NCBI RefSeq assembly: GCF_003589595.1
Contig: NW_020653854.1
Coordinates: 25,200,168 to 25,264,167 of the forward strand
From: Hyposmocoma kahamanoa
Lineage: Eukaryota; Arthropoda; Insecta; Lepidoptera; Cosmopterigidae
Direction of reading: 5' to 3'
DNA: 64,000 nt
Made by a program: the position numbers and the translations under genes. Shown here in pieces: positions 32,331-43,108 of this stretch (position 1 is the stretch's first letter; each line of letters starts with the position of its first letter). The notes under the pieces were generated by a model, which did no database searches, was not told the DNA's origin, and saw only the letters and a program-made list of their open reading frames with translations.

Positions 32331-33735
32331 AACGCCCTATGGTAGCTATTTATGAAAAATACGTAACTTGTACAGCGCCTAATTTATTTAATTATCAGAT
32401 GCTGTAAAAAAAACTAAATTATAAACAATTTAAAATAAAATATAGAGTGTAGCAGAATGTTTAGTTGTCAATATGAAATATAATTATACCTAAGTGTAAT
32501 TAGTATACTATTATATCCACCGCCATTCTATTGATTTTCAATTATTATTAGTTGTTTTTTAATTACTGTTACCTATTTAGTTCTTGTTAGTAAACGGTTA
32601 AAACGCCTTAAATATGAACACAGTGAAAATATACTAAATTGACTACTTTCAACTTCTACGCAGCCTGTTTCCACAAATAAATGAAATTACGAAATAGTAG
32701 GACAGCCTTATAAAATATGGACATTTTAATAAGCTATTAAATATAGACGAAAATTTTGTGGCATTTTTTTAAAGATGTCTCCAAAAGGTCAGGTCAAAAG
32801 TGTTATGTAAATTCCTGTACCGTTTTTGCCATTAGTTAACTTTAACAAAAAAAGAATTTCATTATTTTAAAATGTTGAATTGTCTATGGTCATTTAAAAA
32901 ATATTTTAGCGCGCATTTAATTTTTATTTTATAATGCACAGGAAAAACAAAAACACATTTAGTAACCAAAAAAACACAAAGAGAAGGTACTGCTTATTTC
33001 TAACAGAAATTTATATATTTCATTTTAAAAATAAGCAGGAAAGGTTTTAAGTTAATAATTCATTCATGAAACATGCCAAGAACTGGTAAAGATGTAGTAT
33101 GTCATCATGATGATGCCTAACTACACACATCTTTGCGAAGTCGTTAAAAACCTATTGCAGTTAGGTTGGAATTATGACCTTACTGACTGTTTTTGTTATT
33201 GTTTTACAAAACTCTTTGTACGGACTCTACGGACACGATTTTGACATTGAAGTGATATAAATGATAAAAGATAGTAAGATCGATATTTTCAATACAAAAT
33301 TGACATAATTTAATGTTAGTTTTATTATTTATATGTATATTGATATAGCACGGGATGTTTACCAATCTAATACAACAAATAAACGGAATGGGTAAGAAGT
33401 ATAAATGAGGTACGAGACAGGTGTGGTGGTATAAGTGGGTTTGTTTTAGATTATCTTCTATTGTATAAATACAATTTTTTTTAATATCGAGGAACTCGAG
33501 GCAAAATCCAATACTAACCACTAATGTTAAATATGTACACAAATGTATTAAATTGTATTAAGTATAAAATAATAATGAAAAAAAATACTATTATCAAATA
33601 ACATTATGTAAAATTAAAAAATCGGGTAAATTGAAAAAACAGCGCCAGATTAGCTAGATTTTTAGTCTAAAACGAAAGGAAGACGTGCTCGGAACGCCGG
33701 TGATATCATCAGGCAGGTGGTTGTACTTAACAACA
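32331..33735. other. Gene-free stretch
   Basis: 1.4 kb of AT-rich DNA; the minus-strand 112-codon ORF at 33204-33542 shows no domain and biased composition. No repeat was recognised. Confidence 0.4.
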
Positions 33736-33743
33736 CATCACAG

Positions 33744-34023
33744 CATTGACTGACAATTATATGGACGTCGGGTCCGCGCTAAAAAGTGTCCGAACTTACA
33801 GGGCGTTAAAATCGTATACAGAGCGTCATTCACGCTTTAGTCTTCGTTTGTTCGACTGACAGCGAAGCAAGCAAAATTAGACAGTACTGCGATGACATTA
33901 CAATTTAAATCAACGTTTTAGCTTTTTCATAGTCCTTTACATGTCACTACGTTTAAATAGGTTGGGACATTTTTTTCGTGGTTTTTGTATTAGACCCGTC
34001 GTCCATTTATTTGTAAGTCAATG
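33744..34023 (-). mobile_element. M1 hAT-like MITE, minus strand, 280 bp
   Basis: The ends are CATTGACTGACAATTATATG and CATTTATTTGTAAGTCAATG. They have an exact 8-bp target duplication CATCACAG (33736-33743 and 34024-34031). It is full length and inverted relative to 9189-9474. Confidence 0.94.
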
Positions 34024-34074
34024 CATCACAGCGTAATTTTCATGCATTTTTCAATGGTATAATAAATAATTTAC

Positions 34075-34108
34075 CCGCGACACAGGGTTTCCCTAGTGCG
34101 GGGCTAAA
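34075..34108 (+). repeat. S1 SINE body fragment
   Basis: CGCGACACAGGGTTTCCCTA followed by GTGCGGGGCTAAA matches the distal body of S1. No head is present. Confidence 0.6.
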
Positions 34109-34372
34109 AAAAATACAGTTTGTACCTAAATCGTGTTTGTATTACACTTACAAATCTAGTTATTGGATTTCTTCATTAGAAAAAGAGGTTCTTACGTTTT
34201 TGCTTGTTACCCTCCGGAAAATTAATATTTTTTTCTGATCGGAATATTAATCAAGGTTCGGATTACCAGCTATCGTCATATGCGACCTTTTTATACCTAT
34301 ACTTTTATATAAAACACACCATACACAAATACGCACGCACTGACGCACGCACGCCCGGTTTAAAGTCCCATA

Positions 34373-34459
34373 GTTCTGTCATGGACCGTGGGACCTGTAA
34401 AGGGTTCGAAACATTCGTTGTAATAGAGATTCGAAAACATAGTTTCATTTCCAATGACT
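34373..34459 (-). repeat. F-family fragment
   Basis: GGACCTGTAAAGGGTTCGAA, ACATTCGTTG and ATAGTTTCATTTCC follow F order with an internal deletion. Confidence 0.55.
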
Positions 34460-35201
34460 TGATACTTATTTAACAAAAATTCACACACTTATTGTGTTCT
34501 GTTTTAGACTTCTCGATGTTGTACCTTTACTACCACAAAAAATACCACTATTTTCACGAAAAGTTTATTTGAAGATGTAAATGATGACTAATGTCATCAA
34601 TTTTACCTCAACCTCAAACCTAGCTAAGTCTTGAAAACTAATATTAACGAAGAAATCGCCAATTTAGAACTGTCTTGTGAGCAACAATTCAAAATGCCGT
34701 AAAACGAGGACAAATGTGTTTTATCTCGGTACCATTTCTAAAAAAAATGGTAGCCAATTCACATTAGTTTTATGCCACCTGTTATTTACTAAAAGATTTT
34801 GCATGTTCGTTAGTACAAACACTGTCACGTCTCCTTTTCCACTAGGTAAATATTTAAACCATTTAAAACCATTTAAATATTGATGCGTATGTATTCCACA
34901 TACGAGAACACGTGTCTATAACCCAACGTGCTGTCGACTGTAAGTAGCAAATTACCTTACAGGACCGTAAAAAGACGCAGAGAGTTTAAAATTGTTGCTA
35001 AAAAGCCTTAAAAATGTGCATTGAATGTTTACGTTCAGTCACCGACCTTATGGCTATAGGAAGTGAATTGTGCTAACGTGTTGCGCATCTGACCGGTTTT
35101 TAACCTTCTCTGCCGTGGCCTTCTGAGAAGGGCTTAATGACTCAACTGGACGCGGGTTACGTGTTACAAAAAAGAAATAAATAAAGAAAAATGCTTAAAA
35201 A
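34460..35201. other. Gene-free stretch
   Basis: No gene is seen. The short repeat AACCATTTAAAACCATTTAAA at 34857-34877 is a local duplication. Confidence 0.35.
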
Positions 35202-35290
35202 TGGAAGTAAGTTACCCTGCTAAGTACTCATCGCGCCCAGGTATCAGGAACTGGGTTTGGTTTCGCGGAATAGCAAGGTAACATCTTCCA
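35202..35290. repeat. Small fold-back element, copy 2
   Basis: The ends TGGAAGTAAGTTACCCTGCT and, inverted, TGGAAGATGTTACCTTGCTA pair as imperfect arms around a loop. The GCGAAACC and CCCA parts match the copy at 12182-12293. Confidence 0.65.
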
Positions 35291-35305
35291 TTTTTATTTC
35301 CGCAA

Positions 35306-35796
35306 AGTAATGTCACTTTTTAATGAAATAGACCTTATTTCCCTGATCAGTACATTGATCAACTAAATTGCAGACACAATATCGGTTTTTATTGACGCAC
35401 GATATTGGGTATTTATTTCAGTTACAATTTAACGGCTACATAAACCCTTTTAATAGTGACTATACGACAATGTTAAGGTTCCGTTATTAAAAATTGTAAT
35501 AGTTTCTTTAATATTACAATTTTAAAATAACTTATTAGTACTACTTTCTTTACTGCGTTATATGTATCTGATTTAACGCTATCGGTCGCAGCAAAATGTT
35601 GGGGACGTGTGATGTATGGGTAAAGGTAATATTATTGAATAGAAAAACAAGCACAGAGCGATGCTTAATAACACATCTCATTTTTAGTTTGTGTGATGTG
35701 CATGATGGTGATATCACAACGTAATATTACTTTTACGGGAACGTAATGTGATATTACATTACTTTTCGAGGTGCTGTTTTTTTACTTTTTTGTGAT
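35306..35796. other. Gene-free stretch
   Basis: AT-rich. Several GTAATATTAC-type dyads lie between 35715 and 35760, but no gene or known repeat. Confidence 0.35.
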
Positions 35797-36090
35797 ACTA
35801 AATGACGAGACAACAACACGTGCGCCTGGTGGTAAGCGGCACGCCTGTTTAAAGCAGTTGCAGTGTCACTCAGAGCTTTAAACCGCAATGATCTGAGGGG
35901 CACTGCCACTGCGCCTGTCGCCCTGAGAGATAAGTTAACAAGTCCTATGTGCCTGTAATTTCAACAACGATCTTACCCTTCAAAACCGAAACGCAGTAAT
36001 GCTCACATTACGGCTTGGTGGCAGAAATAGGTAAGGTGGCAGTACTTCCTGGACGAGCGATTTCACAAGCAGCTCTACTGCTATTAATAT
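35797..36090 (+). repeat. RepA copy, plus strand, near full length
   Basis: From GATACTAAATGACGAGAC through GGTAAGCGGCACGCCTG, TTGCAGTGTCACTCAGAGC, AAGTCCTATGTGCCTGTAAT and CTTGGTGGCAGAAATAGG to CAGCTCTACTGCTAT. This is one of the most complete copies and a good reference for the family. Confidence 0.9.
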
Positions 36091-37156
36091 ATTGCGCATA
36101 TCTAATCAAAACCAATGTATTCCAAGACTGGGCACAGATCTTTCCTAAGAACTATAGCATGTTTTTCTATACGGTATAACGAAAGGGTTATACTACAGCT
36201 GGAATTTGAATTGAGGATATCAAACTTTAACAAAAAAATAATGGTTAGAGGTGCCTATACAAAATACAGGCTAAGGTTTCTGACCGGTTCTATATCTATT
36301 TACATGTATTATATTTTTTATATAGCCTGGACAGATACCTGTTATCTATAAATAACAGAGCAGATGTCTATCGAACTAACATATAGATTCAGACGCGCCT
36401 GGAAAGCATCTGGATGGTCTAGATCGAGTTTTTATCATCGTCGACTGGATTCTTTGCGTATTATTTGCGCCGTTACGGAACGATGGAAGTTGTAGCAACC
36501 AGTTGACTATTTAATGTTATGTGCTTATAACAATTTTATGTACTTATAAAGTACTATAAAATAATAGGAAAGAAGTAACTCGGTTACAAAGTAAACTAAG
36601 TTAGGGTGAAGTATATAAGACCCAGCTGGAAACAAGGCCCAGTATTCAAACATGTTAGATTAGTCTAATTCGTATAAAAGTTCACGCACACATCGCATAT
36701 GAAAGTTACTGTCGTAACTTAAAATTTTGACAAAAATATTGAATGGATCTTATTGCGAATAATATGATTATTTTTATTTACAAATACCCACACATGCTTA
36801 CATAATATTTAGTTATCCATTTCCATTTATGGTTTCATTAGATATTTTTTAAACTTTAAATATCATGTTTTCTCAACTCCACAATTTACGACATTATTTA
36901 GTTTCATGTGCGGCATACAAATTACATGTGCCGATATTGTTTAATAATGCCCAAAATGGGTTTTATAAATATATGTATAATATTTAAATTTGTTCCGTAA
37001 CATTTTTTATTCACCAAAATGAACTTTTTTAAAAATTCGGTGTGTTAGTAATATCAAGTTACTGTATACATCGTTGTTTTTGGAATCTATTTATATTTAC
37101 TTATTATTTAATAATACATAGTCACAAATAACAAATAATTTCAATAAGTCAAAAAA
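36091..37156. other. Gene-free stretch
   Basis: Over 1 kb of AT-rich sequence; the 78-codon ORF at 36115-36351 has no motif. Confidence 0.4.
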
Positions 37157-37905
37157 TTACAAATAACATGGCTCACACTCGTCAAAAAGCCGGCTCCGGA
37201 CCGATCCCGGCGCAAAGGTGCCCATCACGCTTGCCGCATTTCCTCGCTGTATGGCAATGGACAATCTTTGCGCCAAAAACAACTCGGCGCGGGAGTCATT
37301 TCCACTCTCTCTTAGCCGTCGCTCGATTTCCGCTACAAACTTTTTCGCATCGCTACCCCAACAACCCGCCATCTCAACGGCAAGCGAAACGAAAATGTAG
37401 CGAGTTTCCAAGTCACGATATTTGTCTCGTTTCTTGCGAGCAGCGGACTCAGCCGCTGCAGCAGGTGAAGTCACTGTACCACTGAGATGTGAAGCTGCAA
37501 ATGTGCTAACACATCCCACAGGAGACACCTACCCCTCTCCCACGGCACCAGAGTCATTCCGTCGGGCCTTTTCCCTTCTGATCGACTGAGGCCTCCAGGA
37601 GGAGGTTCCAGCCCGCATGGAATATTCGCTAAAACTAGCGCCCGTCGGATGATTTCATTTAGGTATGATGCCTTGGAAATATCCCTGTACATCGACAGCA
37701 ACTCAGGGCATGATGGCCGCTGGCCCCCGCCGTGACACCGCAAATGCATTGATGTTGTTCGCACACATTGCAGCCCAGGGGAAGAGCAACCGCCACACGA
37801 ACCGAGTCGCTGTTGAGCAGAGTTCCCAGATGCGGAGACGGTAGTGCATGGAGGCATGCGCCAGATCCAGGCTGAGAAACAGCCTTTAGGACAGAATAGA
37901 ATAGA
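37157..37905 (-). pseudogene. Non-LTR retrotransposon C-terminal region
   Basis: A GC-rich remnant of the end of a retrotransposon polyprotein, in three successive frames on the minus strand. The first (from about 37880) has [17 protein letters not shown], then a zinc-binding-like [12 protein letters not shown] with GHHALSC. The second (to about 37690-37475) has [18 protein letters not shown]. The third (37528-37157) has KKRDKYRDLETRYIFVSLAV, FLAQRLSIAIQRGNAASVMG and a stop. The order CxxC-like cluster, RPDGMT, QRxSIAxQRGNAAS is a known C-terminal signature of some eukaryotic LINE reverse transcriptases. Two frameshifts separate the parts, and the RT core is absent. Confidence 0.75.
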
Positions 37906-38703
37906 ATCATTTATTTTGGACCATGATCCATAGTAATGCTAGTAATACAGTAAATTTTTCTTACATGCTGTGGTTAGTAGTTCTAGTGAAATGCCACGTC
38001 TAGATCACTACCCTACATACGTGTAGTTGGACCCAATGTAGATTAACCTGGCTACATTTTCTCCCACGCATCCACTTATAAGCTCCTGCAGAACACGTCG
38101 GGCTCCTACATCATCCCAAGCACTTTGCCTTATTCCCAACCTAAATAAACGAGGTTTTTATATTGCTCGAGCTTCTCTTATTATATATGTATATATTTTT
38201 ACTTTAAAAGTGGGCCTTAAATGCCTCCTGAGCTAAGGTACTGTATAAGTACAAGACTGTCACTGTTAAAGTGAATATGAGTGGTACAATTTTATCAAAG
38301 AATATTGACACATTGTATCTTTAGACGCCTATCATAATTGTAAGGTAGGAGGTAAACGAGCAGATGAGTCTCTTCAAGCAAAGTGGCCGTTCTTTTGCGT
38401 CAGCGGTCCTAGCGAAACGCGCAACGTCTTTTTCGCTCTAATTACATGGACATAAAACTTTTTTACCATCCTACTGAGATTTTGTGTCAATCAGTGTGGT
38501 AACTTCCTCATAGCGCAGAAAACAGAAGAATTCTTTATGTGTATATTTATGTAAAACGTACTTTTGCATAGTACTTTGAGGATAGAAGAAAAAATCTAAG
38601 CCTGAAGCACTAAGCGCGAATAGTCAGTAATAAAAAAATTATAATGGACTAAATAAAAATAAATGGAATGGATGGAATGGAAAAGAATCTTGGCGTACAA
38701 AAA
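37906..38703. other. Gene-free stretch
   Basis: It begins with AGAATAGAATAGAATCATTT at about 37894, reminiscent of a retroposon tail on the minus strand. Otherwise no gene is recognised. Confidence 0.35.
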
Positions 38704-38832
38704 AGACCGACTTCAAAAAAGGAGGAGCTTCACAATTCGACGATTTTTTTACGGCAATACGCATTTGTGAACCGATTTTGATGACTCTTTTTTTGTCGGA
38801 AAGCGGGTACCTCATTATTGGTTGAAGAAAAT

Positions 38833-39284
38833 TGTCACGTATCATCTATCCAATAAACGTTAGTCAGTAACGGATCGCAGTGTTACCCTCCATACGCATA
38901 TTTAACAGTGGCATCGAGGATTGTGTATCGAGAGACGCGTGCGTTTTGTTTTATATATTACAATGCCGTTCGGTCATATCGAAATTTTCAATAACGGGAG
39001 CAACAATTGGGACGCGTATATAAGACGTGTAGAACAATTCATAGCATTAAAGAATATTGATAGCGCGTTAAAAGTTATGACGGTGGTCGGCGGGGAGTGC
39101 TACGAATTAACGTGCGACTTATGTGCACTAAATACCCCCGAGTCAAAAACATTCAGAGAACTTGTAAAACTAGTCAAGGAACATCTGGAACCCGAGAGAT
39201 CTAAAATAGTAGAAAGACACATATTTCGATAAAGAGTACAGGAACAAGCGGAAAGCGTACGAGACTACATTCAAGCGTTAAAAC
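38833..39284 (+). mobile_element. LTR retrotransposon fragment in H repeat
   Basis: It starts TGTCACGTATC directly at the H junction. At 38907-38920 it has an LTR-like end TTTAACA followed by TGGCATCGAGG, a plausible primer-binding site. It then runs into gag and stops abruptly at the H sequence. The LTR-like part is only about 75 bp, so it is either very short or internally deleted. No 3' LTR is present. Confidence 0.7.
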
Positions 39285-39285
39285 A
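38963..39285 (+). pseudogene. gag fragment of second LTR element
   Basis: The N-terminal part of a retrotransposon Gag. It starts at ATG 38963 (MPFGHIEIF); the upstream in-frame start at 38921 is not needed. Motifs are NWDAYIRRVEQFI and FRELVKLVKEHLEPERS, the typical N-terminal helices of insect gag-type proteins. A TAA at 39230-39232 interrupts the frame at codon 90. The following codons (RVQEQAESVRDYIQALKH) continue in phase up to the junction with the H repeat. This places it with the common Ty3/Gypsy-like gag lineages, distinct in sequence from the gag at 20999. The rest of gag and all of pol are gone. Confidence 0.82.
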
Positions 39286-39415
39286 TTCCACCTCTAAGGG
39301 TGGCAAACTAGGGGTTGAAACCAGTTTCGCCCACGTTTTGCAATAAAACTTGGCAAATACATGTAATTCCACGAATTTTTGAGGTCGGCTTTTTAGTACT
39401 CTGTACTGAGATTAT

Positions 39416-39921
39416 ATAACCAACAAAAGTGTCCAAAGTCGGATCCCATGTGCCTCTTCTCACTTCCAGTCTTCTTTTGTTATTTGTCCAATTAGTCCAA
39501 TAACTCTTCTATATACACTTGTCTATCTAGATGTATCTAGATTTATTTTAGAACATGATATAAAAATTTAGCTGTTGTAATAATGTTTCTCCTGCATCTA
39601 TATCTACTAATTGTTTATTTATGTCTCATAGCTCATCGCCTGTTCCTTTTTTCACTCTATCTCCATCTTCCTAATCCCGTTTCCAAATTTCATTCATTAA
39701 TTCACGAAAAGCCAGGAAAAATCCAAGAAAAGAAAAATTCACCAAAACTTGGCTGTGTGTTTTTAAGCCTTTGTCTTAACAAAAAGAATTTTAAAAAACA
39801 ACTACAATTACACTTTCTATCTATTGATGATTATACAGTGTGTTTATTGATTGGGACAGTATCTATGGGGAAATCCGAAACCATAGGAGATACAGGGAAA
39901 CTGTCCTTCTTTTTTATAACA
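39416..39921. other. Gene-free stretch
   Basis: A 152-codon plus ORF (39583-40041) runs into a RepA copy and has no motif, so it is not called. Confidence 0.35.
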
Positions 39922-40166
39922 TCAAGTGACAGGACAAACAATCGTGCGTCTTGCGTCTGGTGGCAAGCGGAGTGCCTGGTCCTAACAGTTGCAGTGCCAC
40001 TCAGAGCTTTAAATCACAAAAAATTGAAGGTGACGCCTTGAGACATAAGTTGACAAGTCCCATGTGCCTGTAATTTCACCAGCACCCTTACCCTTCAAAA
40101 CCGGAACACAGTAATGCTGACATTACTGCTTGGCGGCAGAAATAGGTAAGGTGGCAGTACTCTATG
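39922..40166 (+). repeat. RepA copy, plus strand
   Basis: It runs from ATCAAGTGACAGGAC and GGTGGCAAGCGGAGTGCC to GCTTGGCGGCAGAAATAGG and GGCAGTACT. A deletion removes part of the middle after TTTAAATCACAAA. The last arm (GACGAACTCTTTCACAAG) is missing. Confidence 0.85.
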
Positions 40167-40387
40167 AACCATTAAGTCTTTTTTGTGAAAACGAATTTGG
40201 TATGGTTAATTTTTGGTCAAGCGTGAGTTGTTTATAAAAAAAGAATACAACTGATTTTTTAGTGCTAATTGACTCAGTTTCATGAAATAATCATTTCACT
40301 GTATTGCAAGAAAAATTGGGACAGTAGAAGTTGATCAAATTTAATAAAATGTTTTTTCATACAAAATGAATAAAATTCCCAGATAAG

Positions 40388-40560
40388 ACACTACATCATC
40401 TTTCACACCACAAAGCTTTGACTACACAGTTCGATATTATGTCTGTAAGGTATGCTCCAAACATAGGTAACGTACAGCACAGGTCAAAGCACTGTCATTT
40501 CTACAGTATACACTCTACTTTCATGCTTCTCCTGCCAAACTCCACTTCACTGCCGAACTT
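40388..40560 (-). pseudogene. LINE 3' coding end fragment, minus strand
   Basis: The plus-strand text ACATCATCTTTCACACCACA, TTTCTACAGTATACACTCTA and CTTTCATGCTTCTCCTGCCA aligns with 31935-32085, which encodes the LINE C-terminal block. The reading frame is destroyed. It is the third member of this family in the window. Confidence 0.7.
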
Positions 40561-40843
40561 ACATAGTTAATGTTAAATTCACCAAATGTTTACACTAGTT
40601 AACAATGTTTCGATATGTTTTTTCCAAATAGTGTGGCACATTCCCTTTCAATAGTATGACGTCATAATTCGATACGACTACAATAATTCAGTACACTTAT
40701 CGACGTTACTGATTAACAATAGTAATGCCTCATAAATAAACATGATAACATAAGAATGTACAAAATATGTGTTAAAGAAATAAAAGATATAATCCGAAAA
40801 TATGGCGCTGGCAATAATTTGCGAGCCACTGAAGCTTACGGCG

Positions 40844-40856
40844 CACTATGGGAACC
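40844..40856 (+). repeat. Transib terminal inverted repeat (3' end)
   Basis: CACTATGGGAACC, preceded by the CGGCG duplication. It lies at the 3' side relative to the transposase. The first seven bases, CACTATG, share CAC and the final TG with the RSS heptamer. Confidence 0.92.
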
Positions 40857-42613
40857 TTGACTCCTTTTCATATCATAAATCTATAACTTCCGTGTTTTTG
40901 ATGATATCTACCTGATTTTTTTTCTGGGTATACCTAAATAGATATTCTCTTAAATAATATACACTTTATAAGTCAAATTTTATTTATTATAGTTATAAAA
41001 AATTAAGGAATAAAAAAGTATTAATTTCTTAGATTTAACCATGCATGTTCTTATAAATTTATAGATTAATAAGATGAAGTACCTACTTTAAATATCAAGA
41101 ATACATAAAAACATAGCTTAATAGTCACTCAGGAGCTCTTTTGCTTCATCAAGAAGTTCCAAATATTTATTGTTGTAAGGTTTTCTCAAGCTTGTAATGT
41201 ATGGATCAGAGGTATACAAAAGTGTGTGTATAACGTCTTCGTTGGTGGCTGCCCTCGAACATTTTCTTACATGATGAAGTCTGAACTGCTTGTAGTCTTT
41301 GTTTCGTGACTCTTGAGCATCTTCAGAGAGTTGTCTAAGAGGCAAGACAGAAAAATGACGTATGACACTCTCACCATGAATCAACACTTTGTGCACTGAT
41401 GACGGCATGTAACACCATTTATATTTATTAACATACAGCTGTGCTGTATCGAATGCATACTGTCCAAATTTCGTGGCATCAATACCTCTACCACTTGACA
41501 TGACCTGAAGTATAATATAAAACCGTTTTATTAATTCCTCATTTATTCCAGTGATTTCTGATGAACAATGGTAGTTTTGGAAAAATCTTCTGGCTGTATT
41601 ACCGTCATTAGTGTTGCCACTTACTTGTTTAGGTTTATCTATATTCAATCCAAGTTCTTCTCTGAACCTTCTTTGTACGTAAGCTTTCTTTTGCTTTTTT
41701 AAATCTTTATTCTCTGTTGTTGTGGCAGACCATTTTTCAAAACCTAGATTGTAAGATAAATGTAAAATAAGTTCCATAAATCTAATCCAACAATGCAAAG
41801 TTGAAAGCCCATATTGATAAGAAGCTTCATCCACAGGTTTGTTTCGCACTCTTTCTAAATTATTCATTTCTGTAGGTCTTGCACTGCAAATAGTGCACAC
41901 AGCACTTGAGGAAGTTTCTGACAAAACTTGGGCCTGTTTCCCATTAATCATAGTTAAAAACAACGTGTGTTTTATTTCAATACCTTCTCCATTGTGATTA
42001 ATTAGGGAAGGATTCAGGGCTAAAATTTGAGCATTAATTTCGCTGACTACCAGTGTCGTTTTCTCAGCTGTTTCTTTTGAAAATTCTATCAAAATTGATC
42101 GGCAAAATCTCACTGACGAAGGAACAGGATTATTCCACAATACTTCATTAGTATTGGTATCAATAAGTCGCAATGGCACTAAAGATGATATAAATAAAGT
42201 AGAGTTTGAAATTAGATCACTCTCTTCAGACAGGGGTAGTTTGTATTCGCTTTGTCCACTTGATCCATCACAGCCCCATTTGGAATATAGCATTAAGTGG
42301 GTTGAACCCACTTTATAAACATCATTAATTTTTAGAAGTCTGGCTGAAGTGTGATCTAAAAGATCTTGTAGTTTTATTTGTGCTTTTATGTTAGTAATTT
42401 CAACGCTAGATTCTGGTGGATAGCACATTCGCTTAGCTTCAGGAATCGACTTGTAAGAAGGAAACAATAAGCAATTTTTTGTAATTAAACAATTTCTCAT
42501 ATTGTCATACTGTGCCTTGTTCAGATTTAATTCTATAAAAATGCTGAGTGCTTCGTCTTTTGAATACGCTGTTATATGTGCTGGTTCATTAAGAAGACTA
42601 TTGCGTATTTCAC

Positions 42614-42621
42614 TTTTTTTT
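42614..42621 (-). other. A8 homopolymer frameshift in transposase
   Basis: On the coding strand an A8 run follows CCGTCAG. With eight A the frame ends 15 codons later; with nine it would continue into SEIRNSLLNEPAHITAYSKD and on into the catalytic core. A one-base loss, in the genome or in the assembly, accounts for the break. Confidence 0.75.
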
Positions 42622-42910
42622 CTGACGGCAATGTTCGTAAAACTTCAACAATTAAGGCTTCTTCTACTTCGCCACGAGACCTTAAGCCCTGTATGTACGA
42701 GTTCAATATGAAATCAAGTCCACATGAATCAAGCAATTCCTTGTTTTTACGTTTTTTTGTGCTCACTGAACTATCTTCGTACGTTTTAGAAGGTCTTCCT
42801 CTTTTTTCTTCTGATGTAGAAGGTTCAGGTTGGCATGTAGGTTCTTCTAGTTTCACCGTGAATATGCCATCCAACCAATTGCTGTTTTTACTTAAAAACA
42901 GATCTTTCTT

Positions 42911-42913
42911 TCA
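42911..42913 (-). other. Premature TGA in Transib transposase
   Basis: The frame reads RFSKAG, stop, KKDLFLSKNSNWLDG. The downstream sequence keeps the family pattern (F..NN.WL), so the stop is a point mutation inside a continuous domain, not an intron boundary. Confidence 0.8.
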
Positions 42914-43108
42914 ACCCGCTTTAGAAAAGCGTTGACGAAACTGGTTTATGAAGGATTTTTGAATATTTGCTATAATTTTTGCTATGTTTTCATCTGAAGA
43001 TTCTGTGAAATTGCTTCGTATATAATGTGTAATAGAAACAACATAATTCGAATCATTTTCAATCAACACGAGACTTAAGTCGCGTCTGGTGCACGAGAAT
43101 TCACTCAT

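Larger units (their letters stand above)
38704..39415 (+). repeat. H-family repeat split by LTR element
   Basis: The first half (38704-38832) runs from ACCGACTTCAAAAAAGGAGG to TTGAAGAAAAT. The second half (39285-39415) resumes at ATTCCACCTCTAAGGGTGG and ends GTACTCTGTACTGAGATTAT. In an uninterrupted copy these halves adjoin, so the gag-bearing sequence between them was inserted into this H copy. Confidence 0.85.
41118..43108 (-). pseudogene. Transib transposase, RAG1-core-like, inactive
   Basis: A RAG1-related DDE transposase of about 660 codons, broken into three segments. Segment 1 (43108-42911, MSEFSCTRRD) ends at TGA 42911-42913. Segment 2 continues in the same frame with WLDGIF and a GRPSKTYEDSS patch, until an A8 tract (42614-42621) shifts the frame. 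Segment 3 (read-in from about 42620, ATG at 42500) carries the catalytic core. Numbered from that ATG, D78 is in WGCDGSSGQSEYK and E397 in SEDAQESRNKDYKQFR. Zinc ligands fit C202/C205 (VCTIC) and H370/H375. These match RAG1 D600, E962, C727/C730 and H937/H942. The residue matching D708 is N186 (TMINGKQ); the spacing D78-N186 is 108, as D600-D708. A GAT to AAT change (41943-41945) would explain it. Terminal repeats frame the gene, so I read it as a dying transposon, not a host gene. Confidence 0.9.

Noticed and set aside
39583..40041. 152-codon plus-strand ORF
   Set aside because: It continues into a RepA copy; the N-terminal hydrophobic stretch is AT-rich chance sequence and no domain follows.
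41118..42500. Domesticated RAG1-like host gene
   Set aside because: The long core frame first suggested a host gene, but exact terminal repeats, a CGGCG duplication, a nonsense codon and a frameshift upstream show a decaying transposon.
41118..42500. Loss of the middle catalytic Asp at the SKET segment
   Set aside because: A first alignment placed RAG1 D708 at FSKET, giving Lys. Counting back from the CxxC zinc pair and forward from D78 moves it to N186, which fits the 108-residue spacing.
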